A stretch of 64,000 bases of DNA from CBDFKF01 sp965248765. Lineage in GTDB: Bacteria; Pseudomonadota; Alphaproteobacteria; VGEJ01. Every line of letters starts with the position of its first letter. Position 1 is the first letter of the stretch. Positions 24,428 through 33,144 of this stretch are shown piece after piece. The notes under the pieces were generated by a model. It was given only the letters and a program-made list of their open reading frames with translations, searched no databases and had not been told where the DNA came from. The stretch spans positions 2,728,001 through 2,792,000 of the forward strand of contig CBDFKF010000004.1 in NCBI GenBank assembly GCA_965248765.1. The letters run 5' to 3'. The translations under genes and the position numbers were made by a program.

Positions 24428-25234
24428 TCAAAGTCCGAGGACGTCGGCCATGCCGTAAAGGCCTGGCGCCTTGTCACGGGCCCACAGCGCCGCGGTTACC
24501 GCGCCACGGGCAAAAATCGCGCGATCATCGGCCTTGTGCGTGAGCCCGATCCGCTCGTTGTCGGCGGCGAAAACGACCGCGTGCTCGCCGACCACGTTGC
24601 CACCGCGCAACACCGCATAGCCGATATCTCCGCGCCTGCGCTCGCCGGTCAGACCATCGCGTCCGCGGGCGGCGACCTCGTCATGGTCAACACCGCGTCC
24701 TGCTGCCGCTGCGTGCCCGAGCGCGAGGGCCGTGCCCGACGGCGCATCGACCTTGTGCCGGTGATGCATCTCGACGATCTCGATATCAAAATCGGGGCCG
24801 AGCCGGCTCGCGACTTGGCGAGTGAGAGCCGCAAGGAGGTTGACTCCAAGGCTCATATTGGCGGCCCGCACGATCGCGGTGGTTCGTGCGGCCTCGGCGA
24901 ACGCGGCGTCGTGTTCGGCAGCGATTCCGGTAGTGCCGATGATGTGGACGGTCCGCGCCTCGGCCGCGAGCGCTGCGTGGCGCACCGAGGCCTCGGGTGT
25001 AGTGAACTCGAGGATCGCCCCGGCTGCGTCGACCAGCGCCGAGGCGTCCTCGCCGACCATGAGGCCGAGCGGACCGAGGCCCGCGATCTCGCCGAGGTCG
25101 CGCCCGATCGTTTGGTGACCGATCGTCTCGATGCCGCCTGCAAGCACGCAGCCGTCCGTCGCAGTCACCTGCTGCGCCAGCACCCGGCCCATACGGCCGG
25201 CACAGCCGATGATTCCAATCCGCAAGTCGGCCAT
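24428..25234 (-). CDS. dapB: DapB, 4-hydroxy-tetrahydrodipicolinate reductase
   Basis: A 268-residue NAD(P)H-dependent reductase of the lysine/diaminopimelate pathway. It has the Rossmann motif IGIIGCAGRMGRV, the substrate region ILEFTTPEA, GTTGIA and the catalytic/binding segment EIVEMHHRHKVDAPSGTAL (with the conserved HHRxKxDAPSGTA). The start is the ATG at 25234 after GGGAGG. It follows dnaJ by 44 bases on the same strand and may be cotranscribed with it. Confidence 0.96.
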   Translation of the reverse strand: MADLRIGIIGCAGRMGRVLAQQVTATDGCVLAGGIETIGHQTIGRDLGEIAGLGPLGLMVGEDASALVDAAGAILEFTTPEASVRHAALAAEARTVHIIGTTGIAAEHDAAFAEAARTTAIVRAANMSLGVNLLAALTRQVASRLGPDFDIEIVEMHHRHKVDAPSGTALALGHAAAAGRGVDHDEVAARGRDGLTGERRRGDIGYAVLRGGNVVGEHAVVFAADNERIGLTHKADDRAIFARGAVTAALWARDKAPGLYGMADVLGL

Positions 25235-25278
25235 CAGACCTCCCACCGCCCGTGGCTTACGGCGGTCCCAGATGCAAG

Positions 25279-26418
25279 CTACTCGCGGAGGTCGTCCCAG
25301 AGCTCCTTGACCTTGGTAAAGAAGCCTTCCGATTCAGGACTGGTGCGGCGACCGCCGCCTTCCTTCTCGAACTCTTTGAGAAGGTCTTTTTGCCGTTTGC
25401 TCAGGTTCACCGGCGTCTCGACGACCGCCTCGACATACATGTCACCAAAGTCATTGCCGCGGAGCTGGGGCATGCCCTTGCCGGTCAGTCGAAACTGCTT
25501 GCCGCTTTGGCTTCCACCCGGAATGGTGATCCGGGCGCGCCCACCGTCAAGGGTGGGCACCTCGATATTGCCGCCCAGGGCCGCGGTCGTCATCGGGATG
25601 GGCACGCGGCAATATATGTGAGTGCCGTCCCGCTGGAAGATGCGGTGCGGCGCGATAGCCAGGAAGATATAGAGATCGCCCGGTGGCGCGCCGCGCATGC
25701 CGGCTTCGCCCTCGCCTGCGAGGCGGATGCGGGTGCCGTCCTCGACGCCTTTGGGGATGTTGACAGATAGCGTGCGCTCGCGGCGCACACGGCCTGAGCC
25801 GTTGCACGCGTGGCACGGGTTCTCGATTATGCGCCCGAGGCCCTGACACGTCGGACAGGTCCGCTCGATCGTAAAAAAGCCCTGTTGTGCGCGGACTTTG
25901 CCGCGACCGCCACAGCTTCCGCACGCGGTTGGCGCAGCATTGCCCTCAGCGCCGCTGCCCTGGCAAGCATCGCAGGCGACCGAGGCCGGGACACGGACCT
26001 GCGCTTTCTTGCCGCCGAAGGCGTCGTCCAGCGAGATCTCGAGGTTGTAGCGGAGATCGGCGCCGCGACTGCGGCCCGAACGCCCACGGCGACCGGCGGT
26101 ACCGCCCGTGAACTCGCCGAAGAGATCGTCGAAGACGTCGGCGAAAGTCGAGCTGAACTCGAACCCGCCGTGGCGGCCGCCCGCGCTGGCGCCGTCGAAG
26201 GCAGCGTGGCCGAACTGGTCGTAGGCGGCACGCTTCTCGGGGTCATTGAGGATATCGTAGGCCTCATTGACCTCTTTGAAACTCTGCTCGGCGTCGGGAT
26301 TGCTCGGGTTGCGGTCGGGGTGATGCTGCATGGCGAGCTTGCGGTAGGCCTTTTTGAGATCGCCCATATCGGCTCCGCGCTCGACGCCGAGGACCTCGTA
26401 GTAATCTCGCTTGCTCAT
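25279..26418 (-). CDS. dnaJ: DnaJ chaperone
   Basis: A 379-residue type I J-protein that delivers substrates to DnaK and stimulates its ATPase. The J-domain with HPD is in LAMQHHPDRNPSN, and a Gly-rich region follows (GGTAGRRGRSGRSRG). The zinc domain has four CxxCxGxG repeats: CDACQGSG, CGSCGGRG, CPTCQGLG and CHACNGSG. The C-terminal substrate domain ends EFEKEGGGR. It follows dnaK by 88 bases, the usual dnaKJ operon order. Confidence 0.97.
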   Translation of the reverse strand: MSKRDYYEVLGVERGADMGDLKKAYRKLAMQHHPDRNPSNPDAEQSFKEVNEAYDILNDPEKRAAYDQFGHAAFDGASAGGRHGGFEFSSTFADVFDDLFGEFTGGTAGRRGRSGRSRGADLRYNLEISLDDAFGGKKAQVRVPASVACDACQGSGAEGNAAPTACGSCGGRGKVRAQQGFFTIERTCPTCQGLGRIIENPCHACNGSGRVRRERTLSVNIPKGVEDGTRIRLAGEGEAGMRGAPPGDLYIFLAIAPHRIFQRDGTHIYCRVPIPMTTAALGGNIEVPTLDGGRARITIPGGSQSGKQFRLTGKGMPQLRGNDFGDMYVEAVVETPVNLSKRQKDLLKEFEKEGGGRRTSPESEGFFTKVKELWDDLRE

Positions 26419-26506
26419 GCCGATCTCCCGCGTTCACACCGCGGGGTCGCGGCGACGTCCAGTCGGCTTCATCGGAGGGCTGGCCCTCTCCGGCAGGCGG
26501 CGCCGT

Positions 26507-28441
26507 TCACGCCGACCGGTTCTTTTTCTCTTCGTCCACTTCCTCGAAGTCGACATCGACGACGCCGTCATCACCGGCGGCCGGCTCAGCCTGTGAATCA
26601 CCGCCTGGCGCGCCATCGTCTCCGTCGCCGTCCCCAGCTTGCTCCTTGTACATCGCTTCACCGAGCTTCATCGACGACTGAGCCAGCGCCTCGGCCTTGC
26701 TCCGAATCACCTCTTGATCCTCGCCCGGCAACACCTCGCGCAACGCCGCGATGTTGGCTTCGATCTGTCCGCGCTCCTCCGCGCCGACCTTGTCGCCGTG
26801 CTCTTTGACGTTCTTCTCGGCGGTATTGAGCAGCACCTCGGCGTGGTTGCGCGTCTCCACCAGCTCGCGCCGCGCCTTATCCTCGGTCGCGTGCGCTTCG
26901 GCTTCCTCGATCATGCGATCGATGTCGTCCTGGGCCAGGCCGCCCGACGTCTGGATGCGGATCTGCTGCTCGCGGCCGGTGCCGCGGTCCTTGGCCGAAA
27001 CGCTGACGATACCATTGGCATCGATGTCGAAGGTGACCTCGATCTGCGGCACCCCGCGCGGGGCGGGCGGGAGGCCCACCAGGTCGAACTGGCCCAGGAG
27101 CTTGTTGTCGGCGGACATCTCGCGCTCGCCTTGGGAGACCCGAATCGTCACCGCGGCCTGGCTGTCTTCGGCCGTGGAGAAAACCTGCGACTTCTTGGTC
27201 GGGATCGTGGTGTTGCGGTCGATGAGGCGGGTGAACACGCCGCCCAGCGTCTCGATGCCGAGCGAGAGCGGAGTCACGTCCAGCAATAGTACGTCCTTGA
27301 CATCGCCCTGCAAGACACCGGCCTGGATTGCCGCTCCCATGGCCACGACCTCATCGGGATTGACGCCCTTGTGGGGCTCGCGCCCGAAAAAGTTCTTCAC
27401 CGTTTCGATCACCTTCGGCATGCGCGTCATGCCGCCGACCAAAACAACCTCATTGATCTCGCCAGCGCTCAGACTTGCATCCTTGAGCGCGGCCTTGCAG
27501 GGCCCGACCGTGCGTTCGACCAAATCATCGACCAACGCCTCGAGCTTGGCGCGGGTGAGCTTCATCGTCAGGTGCCTGGGGCCGGTGGCATCGGCGGTGA
27601 TGAAGGGAAGGTTGATCTCGGTCTGCACTGCGCTCGACAGCTCGATCTTCGCTTTCTCCGCGGCCTCTTTGAGGCGCTGGAGTGCGAGCCGATCCTCGCG
27701 CAGATTGATCCCGTTTTCCTTTTTGAACTCATCGGCGAGATAATCGACCAGTCGGAGGTCAAAATCCTCACCGCCGAGGAAAGTATCGCCGTTGGTCGAT
27801 TTGACCTCGAAGACGCCCTCGCCGATCTCCAGAATAGAGACGTCAAACGTCCCGCCGCCGAGGTCGTAAACGGCAATCGTCCCGCCGCCCTCCTTGTCGA
27901 GGCCATAGGCCAGCGAGGCCGCGGTCGGCTCGTTGATGATGCGCAAGACATTGAGGCCGGCGATGGCGCCCGCATCCTTTGTGGCTTGGCGCTGGGCGTC
28001 GTTGAAGTAAGCCGGCACGGTTACCACTGCATCCGTCACCGTCTCGCCGAGGTGCGCCTCCGCCGTCTCCTTCATCTTCTGCAGGACGAATGCACTGATC
28101 TGGCTCGGCGAGTAGCTCTCTCCGCGCGCATTGACCCAGGCATCGCCATTGTCCGCTTTGATGATTTCGTAGGGCACCATGCCCTGATCCTTGCGCGTGG
28201 TCGGATCATCGAACCGCCGGCCGATCAGGCGCTTTATGGCAAACAGCGTGTTCTCCGGATTGGTCACAGCCTGGCGCTTTGCCGGCTGGCCGACAAGGCG
28301 CTCGCCTTCTTCGGTGAAGGCCACCATGGACGGTGTCGTCCGCGAGCCTTCCGCGTTCTCGATCACCTTGGGGCTGCCGCCCTCCATGATCGCGACGCAG
28401 GAATTGGTCGTGCCGAGGTCAATGCCGACTGCTTTAGCCAT
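26507..28441 (-). CDS. dnaK: DnaK, Hsp70 chaperone
   Basis: A 644-residue Hsp70. The ATPase domain starts KAVGIDLGTTNSCVAIMEGG and has IAVYDLGGGTFDVSILEIG and VLVGGMTRMPKV. The substrate-binding domain contains DVTPLSLGIETLGGVFT. The C-terminal tail is acidic and ends EEVDEEKKNRSA, like most proteobacterial DnaK. The start is taken at MAKAVG (ATG 28441). An RpoH-type promoter lies about 110-140 bases upstream. It leads the dnaK-dnaJ(-dapB) unit; grpE is upstream on the same strand. Confidence 0.98.
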   Translation of the reverse strand: MAKAVGIDLGTTNSCVAIMEGGSPKVIENAEGSRTTPSMVAFTEEGERLVGQPAKRQAVTNPENTLFAIKRLIGRRFDDPTTRKDQGMVPYEIIKADNGDAWVNARGESYSPSQISAFVLQKMKETAEAHLGETVTDAVVTVPAYFNDAQRQATKDAGAIAGLNVLRIINEPTAASLAYGLDKEGGGTIAVYDLGGGTFDVSILEIGEGVFEVKSTNGDTFLGGEDFDLRLVDYLADEFKKENGINLREDRLALQRLKEAAEKAKIELSSAVQTEINLPFITADATGPRHLTMKLTRAKLEALVDDLVERTVGPCKAALKDASLSAGEINEVVLVGGMTRMPKVIETVKNFFGREPHKGVNPDEVVAMGAAIQAGVLQGDVKDVLLLDVTPLSLGIETLGGVFTRLIDRNTTIPTKKSQVFSTAEDSQAAVTIRVSQGEREMSADNKLLGQFDLVGLPPAPRGVPQIEVTFDIDANGIVSVSAKDRGTGREQQIRIQTSGGLAQDDIDRMIEEAEAHATEDKARRELVETRNHAEVLLNTAEKNVKEHGDKVGAEERGQIEANIAALREVLPGEDQEVIRSKAEALAQSSMKLGEAMYKEQAGDGDGDDGAPGGDSQAEPAAGDDGVVDVDFEEVDEEKKNRSA

Positions 28442-28552
28442 AGTCTCTCTCTTTTCCATGGCGAACCTCAGCGGCCATCGTATGCGCCGCGTCGGTCCCC
28501 GATTTCACAAGCGGATCCTGCTCCAGAGCCTCCGGCTCTAGGCGCTCCCTGC

Positions 28553-28583
28553 GTTATATAAGTGTGGCCAAATCGTACGCAAC
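28553..28583 (-). promoter_or_regulatory. RpoH-type heat-shock promoter of dnaK
   Basis: On the minus strand GTTG (28583-28580), 17 bases, CTTATATAAC (28562-28553), close to the alphaproteobacterial RpoH pattern CTTG-N17-CYTATNTNNG. It would start transcription near 28546 and leave a leader of about 105 bases. A small hairpin in that leader (AGAGCC/GGCTCT, about 28524-28538) could be a minor structural element. Confidence 0.6.
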
Positions 28584-28613
28584 TGCCGCTGTCCCTAAGT
28601 CGTCTGACGTTCG

Positions 28614-29372
28614 CTAGACCCGCGTGTCGATTCCGGCCGGCCGATCATCGCCCGGCCCGCTGTCCGCCTCGCCCTCCGATGACTCGGCGTGCGGCTTTTG
28701 TTCGGTTGCGGTCTGCGCAGCCGCCACCCCCACCGCGGCCGGGCGCAGCAGCCGATCAGCAATCGTGTAGCCGATCTGCACCACCTCGACGACCGTGCCG
28801 GGCGCTGCGTCGGTGCCAGGCACCTCATACATCGCCTGGTGGCGGTTCGCGTCGAACTTCTCGCCGGCGGGATCGATCGGTCGGATTCCATGGCGTTCGA
28901 GCGTCGCCGTGAGCTCGCGCTCGGTCATCTCGACGCCAGTAAGAAGATTGGCGAGCGCTTCGTTCTCGGTCCGCTCGCCATCGGGCGCACTATCGATGGC
29001 GCGGCGCAGGTTGTCGGCGACGCCCAAGATGTCGCGTGCCATCCCGGCGATGGCGTACTTGCCGGTATCCTCTCGCTCCCGCGCAGCTCGCTTGCGGATG
29101 TTCTCGGTTTCGGCCATCGCGCGGAGCAGCCGATCCTTCAGATCCGCGATCTGCTCCTCGGCGCTCGGCCCTGTCGCCTCGACCGAACTCGATTCTTCCT
29201 GCTCATTCTCGTCGGAAGCCGCGGCCTGGTCCTCGGCCTCGGCGCCGTCCTCGCGAACCTCCGACGCCGGGCCAGCCGCCTCCTCGCCGCTAGCGGGGAG
29301 CGCCTCGTCCTTTGATTCCTGCTCGGCGCCGGCTCGTGGGGCCGCCGAATCGTCTTCGGGTGTCGTCACCAT
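28614..29372 (-). CDS. grpE: GrpE, DnaK nucleotide exchange factor
   Basis: A 252-residue co-chaperone, longer than the usual 190-210 because of an acidic N-terminus (residues 1 to about 70, rich in Glu/Ala/Ser) and a Glu/Gly-rich C-terminal tail. The core has the long coiled coil IADLKDRLLRAMAETENIRKRA, the family block YAIAGMARDILGVADNLRRA and the beta-wing FDANRHQAMYEVPGTDAAPGTVVEVVQIGYTIADRLLRPA. It lies 27 bases after hrcA and is probably cotranscribed with it. Confidence 0.95.
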   Translation of the reverse strand: MVTTPEDDSAAPRAGAEQESKDEALPASGEEAAGPASEVREDGAEAEDQAAASDENEQEESSSVEATGPSAEEQIADLKDRLLRAMAETENIRKRAAREREDTGKYAIAGMARDILGVADNLRRAIDSAPDGERTENEALANLLTGVEMTERELTATLERHGIRPIDPAGEKFDANRHQAMYEVPGTDAAPGTVVEVVQIGYTIADRLLRPAAVGVAAAQTATEQKPHAESSEGEADSGPGDDRPAGIDTRV

Positions 29373-29399
29373 CGCAAACCTCTTGCTAGAGCGGTCGCC

Positions 29400-30431
29400 T
29401 CAACGGACGAGGCGGCCGATCACCTGTGCTGTGTAGTCCACCATCGGGATGATACGCGCGTAGTTCAACCGGGACGGCCCAATCACGCCGATCGCCCCGA
29501 TTACCCTCTCGCGCCCGTCGCGATAGGGCGCCACGATCATCGAGCAGCCGGTCACGGAGAACAGCTCGTCCTCCGCTCCGATATAGATGCGCACGTCCTC
29601 CGCCTGGGCGGCGCTATCGACGAGACGCGCGAACTCGCCTTTGGTCTCGAGCGCATCGAACAGGGCTCGAATGCGCTCCAAGTCGTCAAGCGCCGTCACG
29701 TCCTCCAGCAGATTGGCCTGCCCGCGCACGATCAATGTGCGCTGCTCATCATTGCCCCACGTCGCCAACCCGGTCTCGACCACCCGGGCCGTCAGTTCGT
29801 CGAGCTCGGCGCGGTGCTCATCGAGCTCCTGCCTGATCTCAGTGAGCGCATCCGTCAGCGTCTGCCCCGAGAGCCGCGCATTCAGATACTCCGCAGCCTG
29901 AGTCAGAGTGGCAAGAGGAACGTCTTCGCCCATCTCGAGAATTCTGTTCTCGACGACGCCTGCTTCGGTCACCAGCACCACCAGCAACCGCGCGGGAGAG
30001 AGCTTCACGAACTCGACGTGCTTCAACGGCGCATCGTTTTTCGGGGCGACGACAAGGCCAGCGCAGTGGGACAGCCCCGATAGCGTCGCGGTTGCCTCGG
30101 TCAGCATTTCCTCGAGGCTGCGGCTCGCGGCCGAACAGCGGACCTCGATGTTCTCGCGTTCCGCCTCGGTCAGCGAGCCCACCTCGAGCAATCCGTCGAT
30201 GAACAGGCGAAGGCCGGCAGCCGTCGGAAGACGCCCGGCCGAGGTGTGCGGCGCATAGAGCAGGCCGCCTACCTCGAGATCGGACATCACGTTGCGTATG
30301 GAGGCCGGCGAGAGCTGCATGTCCAATCGGCGCGCGAGCGTACGCGAGCCTATCGGCTCGCCGGTCTCGACGTAGGCTTCGACAATCTGCCGAAAAATCG
30401 CGCGTGAGCGCTCGTTCAGCTCATGAATCAT
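29400..30431 (-). CDS. hrcA: HrcA, heat-inducible transcription repressor
   Basis: A 343-residue repressor that in many bacteria binds CIRCE (TTAGCACTC-N9-GAGTGCTAA). The winged-helix region is NERSRAIFRQIVEAYVETGEPIGSRTLARRL and SPASIRNVMSDLEVGGLLYAPHTSAGRLPT; the GAF-like domain and C-terminus (SMIVAPYRDGRERVIGAIGVIGPSRLNYARIIPMVDYTA) are typical. I chose MIHELNERS (ATG 30431) over a longer frame to 30500. No CIRCE was seen in front of hrcA, grpE or dnaK, so its targets are probably elsewhere (for example groESL). Confidence 0.95.
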   Translation of the reverse strand: MIHELNERSRAIFRQIVEAYVETGEPIGSRTLARRLDMQLSPASIRNVMSDLEVGGLLYAPHTSAGRLPTAAGLRLFIDGLLEVGSLTEAERENIEVRCSAASRSLEEMLTEATATLSGLSHCAGLVVAPKNDAPLKHVEFVKLSPARLLVVLVTEAGVVENRILEMGEDVPLATLTQAAEYLNARLSGQTLTDALTEIRQELDEHRAELDELTARVVETGLATWGNDEQRTLIVRGQANLLEDVTALDDLERIRALFDALETKGEFARLVDSAAQAEDVRIYIGAEDELFSVTGCSMIVAPYRDGRERVIGAIGVIGPSRLNYARIIPMVDYTAQVIGRLVR

Positions 30432-30476
30432 GGGTTTTCGAACGGCCCTTCGCGGCTTGGCCCATTCGGTAAATGG

Positions 30477-30505
30477 AATGTAGTGACGGTGGTTACCCAC
30501 GTCAA
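30477..30505 (-). promoter_or_regulatory. Sigma-70 type promoter of hrcA-grpE
   Basis: TTGACG (30505-30500) and TACATT (30482-30477) on the minus strand with exactly 17 bases between them. Transcription would start near 30470, about 40 bases before the hrcA ATG. Confidence 0.6.
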
Positions 30506-30565
30506 CGCGACCCGTAGGCTGGACCGCGGGCGTGCGCGGCGCTACATAGGCGCACCGCTCAGCAA

Positions 30566-31315
30566 ATGGCAGCGATACCCATGAACCGGCGATCCGCGCA
30601 ACGCCCGTCTGGCCGTGCGCCCGACCAGCTTCGCAGTGTCCGTCTCGAACCGGGCTGGAACAAATATGCCGAGGGCTCCTGCCTTGTGTGTTTTGGCGAC
30701 ACTCACGTGCTTTGCACGGCTACGTTCGAAGAGCGGGTGCCGCCGTTTCTTCGCGATTCGGGCCGCGGCTGGGTGACGGCGGAATACGGCATGCTCCCGC
30801 GTTCGACCAACACGCGCATCCGCAGGGAAGCAAGCCAGGGCCGCCAGTCCGGGCGCACCCAAGAAATTCAGCGGCTTATCGGCCGCAGCCTGCGCGCCGT
30901 CACTGACCTCGAGACCCTGGGCGAACGCCAGGTGAGGATCGACTGCGACGTCATCCAGGCCGATGGCGGTACGCGGACCGCCGCAATTACCGGTTCGTGG
31001 GTCGCACTCAAACTCGCGCTTGCGCGCGCAGCGGCGGAGAAGCGCATCGAGACGGTCCCGCTCCGGGACCAAGTTGCCGCGGTGTCGTGTGGTCTGTATC
31101 AGGGAGAAGCGGTCCTCGATCTCGACTACGCCGAGGACAGCGTGGCGCAGGCCGACGCCAATTTCGTTCTGACCGCACGCGGGCGCATCATCGAGATTCA
31201 GGGAACCGCGGAGACCGAGCCCTTCAGCCAGTCCCAGTTCATGCGTTTGTTTGGCCTGGCCAAAGCGGGCGTCCGCGAGATTGCCGCGCTCCAGCGCCAC
31301 GCGGCCGCCGGCTAG
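30566..31315 (+). CDS. rph: Ribonuclease PH
   Basis: A phosphorolytic exoribonuclease that trims tRNA 3' ends. Its RNase PH core runs from RPSGRAPDQLRSVRLEPGW, with the phosphate site RGWVTAEYGMLPRSTNTR, GRTQEIQRLIGRSLRAVTDL, the catalytic Asp region VRIDCDVIQADGGTRTAAITGS and GTAETEPFSQSQFMRL. Two starts are possible: ATG 30566 or ATG 30581 (MNRRSAQRPSGR); the latter is closer to family length. It is divergent from hrcA and followed by rdgB. Confidence 0.96.
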   Translation: MAAIPMNRRSAQRPSGRAPDQLRSVRLEPGWNKYAEGSCLVCFGDTHVLCTATFEERVPPFLRDSGRGWVTAEYGMLPRSTNTRIRREASQGRQSGRTQEIQRLIGRSLRAVTDLETLGERQVRIDCDVIQADGGTRTAAITGSWVALKLALARAAAEKRIETVPLRDQVAAVSCGLYQGEAVLDLDYAEDSVAQADANFVLTARGRIIEIQGTAETEPFSQSQFMRLFGLAKAGVREIAALQRHAAAG

Positions 31316-31325
31316 CTCGGGCCGC

Positions 31326-31946
31326 GTGCCGCGAGGATTCAGCGCGCGACGCTTGATCGTCGCGAGTCACAACCCAGGCAAAGTGCGCGAGATAGAGGAC
31401 TTGATTGCGCCCTTCGGCGTTGCGACCGCGACCGCTGCCGAGCTCGATCTTGCTGAGCCCGAGGAGACCGGCGAGACGTTTATGGCCAACGCCGAGCTCA
31501 AGGCGCGGATGGCCGCGACGGCTGCCGGCGAGCCGGCGCTTGGCGATGATTCGGGACTCGTCGTCGACGCCCTCAGTGGCGCGCCCGGCATTTATTCGGC
31601 GCGTTGGGCGGGTCCCAACCGCGACTTCGATGCCGCCATGCGTCGCATCGAGTCAGAGCTCGGCGCCCGCGGCGCGATAACACCGGCGCGGCGGGCCGCC
31701 CGTTTCATCGCTGCCCTCGCCCTTTGTTGGCCCGATGGCCACTGCGAGATCGTCGAAGGCGATGTGCGCGGCTCGCTGGTCTGGCCGCCGCGTGGGGAGG
31801 GCGGCTTCGGTTATGATCCGATGTTCCTGCCCAATGGCGAGGATTTGACCTTCGGCGAGATGGACCCGGCACTCAAGCGCACGATGAGCCATCGCGCGGT
31901 GGCCCTGAGAAAGCTCGTCGATGCCTGCTTCGGCCCCGCGCGCTGA
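31326..31946 (+). CDS. rdgB: RdgB/HAM1 family XTP/dITP pyrophosphatase
   Basis: A 206-residue housecleaning pyrophosphatase that removes ITP, dITP and XTP. The N-terminal motif is RLIVASHNPGKVREIEDL. Other blocks are EPEETGETFMANAELKA, LGDDSGLVVDALSGAPGIYSARWAG, GGFGYDPMFLP and MSHRAVALRKL. It starts with GTG at 31326, ten bases after rph. The stop lies inside hemW. Confidence 0.95.
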   Translation: MPRGFSARRLIVASHNPGKVREIEDLIAPFGVATATAAELDLAEPEETGETFMANAELKARMAATAAGEPALGDDSGLVVDALSGAPGIYSARWAGPNRDFDAAMRRIESELGARGAITPARRAARFIAALALCWPDGHCEIVEGDVRGSLVWPPRGEGGFGYDPMFLPNGEDLTFGEMDPALKRTMSHRAVALRKLVDACFGPAR

Positions 31947-33111
31947 TCAGCGGGCGGTGAGCTCGGATGGCCTTGGGCTCTACGTCCACTGGCCGTTTTG
32001 CCGCACGATCTGCCCATACTGCGATTTCAACGTGCGCCGCGCCGGCGCGATCGATCAGACGCGGTGGGCCCGCGCGCTACTCGCCGACCTTGATCACGCG
32101 GCAGAACGAGCCGTCGGGCGCCGTCTCGATAGCCTCTATTTCGGTGGCGGCACCCCTTCGCTGATGCCGGCGGCTACAGTGGCGGCAGTGATCGATCGCG
32201 CGGCCGATCGTTTCGCAATCGATCCGGGCTTGGAGATCAGCCTCGAAGCCAACCCCAGCTCCGCCGATACCGGCGCGTTCGCCGCTTTCCGCGATGCCGG
32301 CGTCAACCGCCTATCGCTCGGGGTGCAGGCGCTGGCGGACGATGCGCTGGCGATGCTGGGTCGCGATCACGACGCGGCCGAGGCACGGACTGCCATCGAC
32401 GCTGCGCACGCGGCGTTCCCGCGCGTGAGCTTCGATCTCATCTATGCGCGCCCGGGCCAAACGCCGGCAGCGTGGCGCCGCGAACTCGGCGAAGGTCTGA
32501 CTCTTGCGGGCGGCCACATCTCGCTCTACCAGCTCACGATCGAGCCCGAGACTGCCTTCGCGCGTGCGCGTGATCGGGGATCGCTGGCCGTGCCCGGCAC
32601 CGATGCCGTCGCCGGGCTCTACGAGGTTGCTCAGGAGATGTGCGAGGCTGCCGGACTTCCTGCCTATGAGGTGTCCAATCATGCTGCGCTGGGTCACGAG
32701 AGCCGCCACAATCTCGGCTATTGGCGCTACGACGAATACCTCGGCATCGGCCCCGGGGCCCACGGCCGGCTCATCGAGAACGGCTCTCGTCAGGCACTCG
32801 AGCAGATTCGACGACCGGACGCCTGGTTGGCCGCGGTCGAGCGTGCCGGCCACGGCACTGGAGACAGCACTCGGCTCACGCCGGCCGAACAAGCCTCAGA
32901 GTTATTGCTAATGGGCTTGCGCCTTGCCGAGGGGGTCTCGCTCGCACGCTTCCATGCCATCGCCGGCATCACCTTCGATGCTTTCGCACCGCCAGAGCAG
33001 CTCGCGCGGCTCGAAGCCGAGGGGTTAGTCGTCCGCGAGGACGGATACCTGCGGGCGACGCGCAACGGTCGATCGGTCCTAGACGGTGTCGTGCTGGCGC
33101 TGCTGCCCTGA
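31921..33111 (+). CDS. hemW: HemW-like radical SAM heme chaperone
   Basis: Radical SAM protein (396 residues from the ATG at 31921; a GTG at 31957 would remove 12 residues). The cluster motif is LYVHWPFCRTICPYCDFNV, with the C-x3-C-x2-C spacing. SLYFGGGTPSLM and ISLEANPSS are family blocks, and the C-terminal HemN-type domain follows. HemW inserts heme into respiratory enzymes and was long misannotated as coproporphyrinogen oxidase; true HemN has further features absent here. It follows the rph-rdgB operon with a 26-base overlap. Confidence 0.93.
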   Translation: MPASAPRADQRAVSSDGLGLYVHWPFCRTICPYCDFNVRRAGAIDQTRWARALLADLDHAAERAVGRRLDSLYFGGGTPSLMPAATVAAVIDRAADRFAIDPGLEISLEANPSSADTGAFAAFRDAGVNRLSLGVQALADDALAMLGRDHDAAEARTAIDAAHAAFPRVSFDLIYARPGQTPAAWRRELGEGLTLAGGHISLYQLTIEPETAFARARDRGSLAVPGTDAVAGLYEVAQEMCEAAGLPAYEVSNHAALGHESRHNLGYWRYDEYLGIGPGAHGRLIENGSRQALEQIRRPDAWLAAVERAGHGTGDSTRLTPAEQASELLLMGLRLAEGVSLARFHAIAGITFDAFAPPEQLARLEAEGLVVREDGYLRATRNGRSVLDGVVLALLP

Positions 33112-33144
33112 GCGGGTCGTAATACGGGCTGTCAGAACGGGCTG

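Noticed and set aside
31921..33111. Oxygen-independent coproporphyrinogen III oxidase (HemN)
   Set aside because: The sequence and the rdgB-linked context match HemW; no hemN-specific extension is present.
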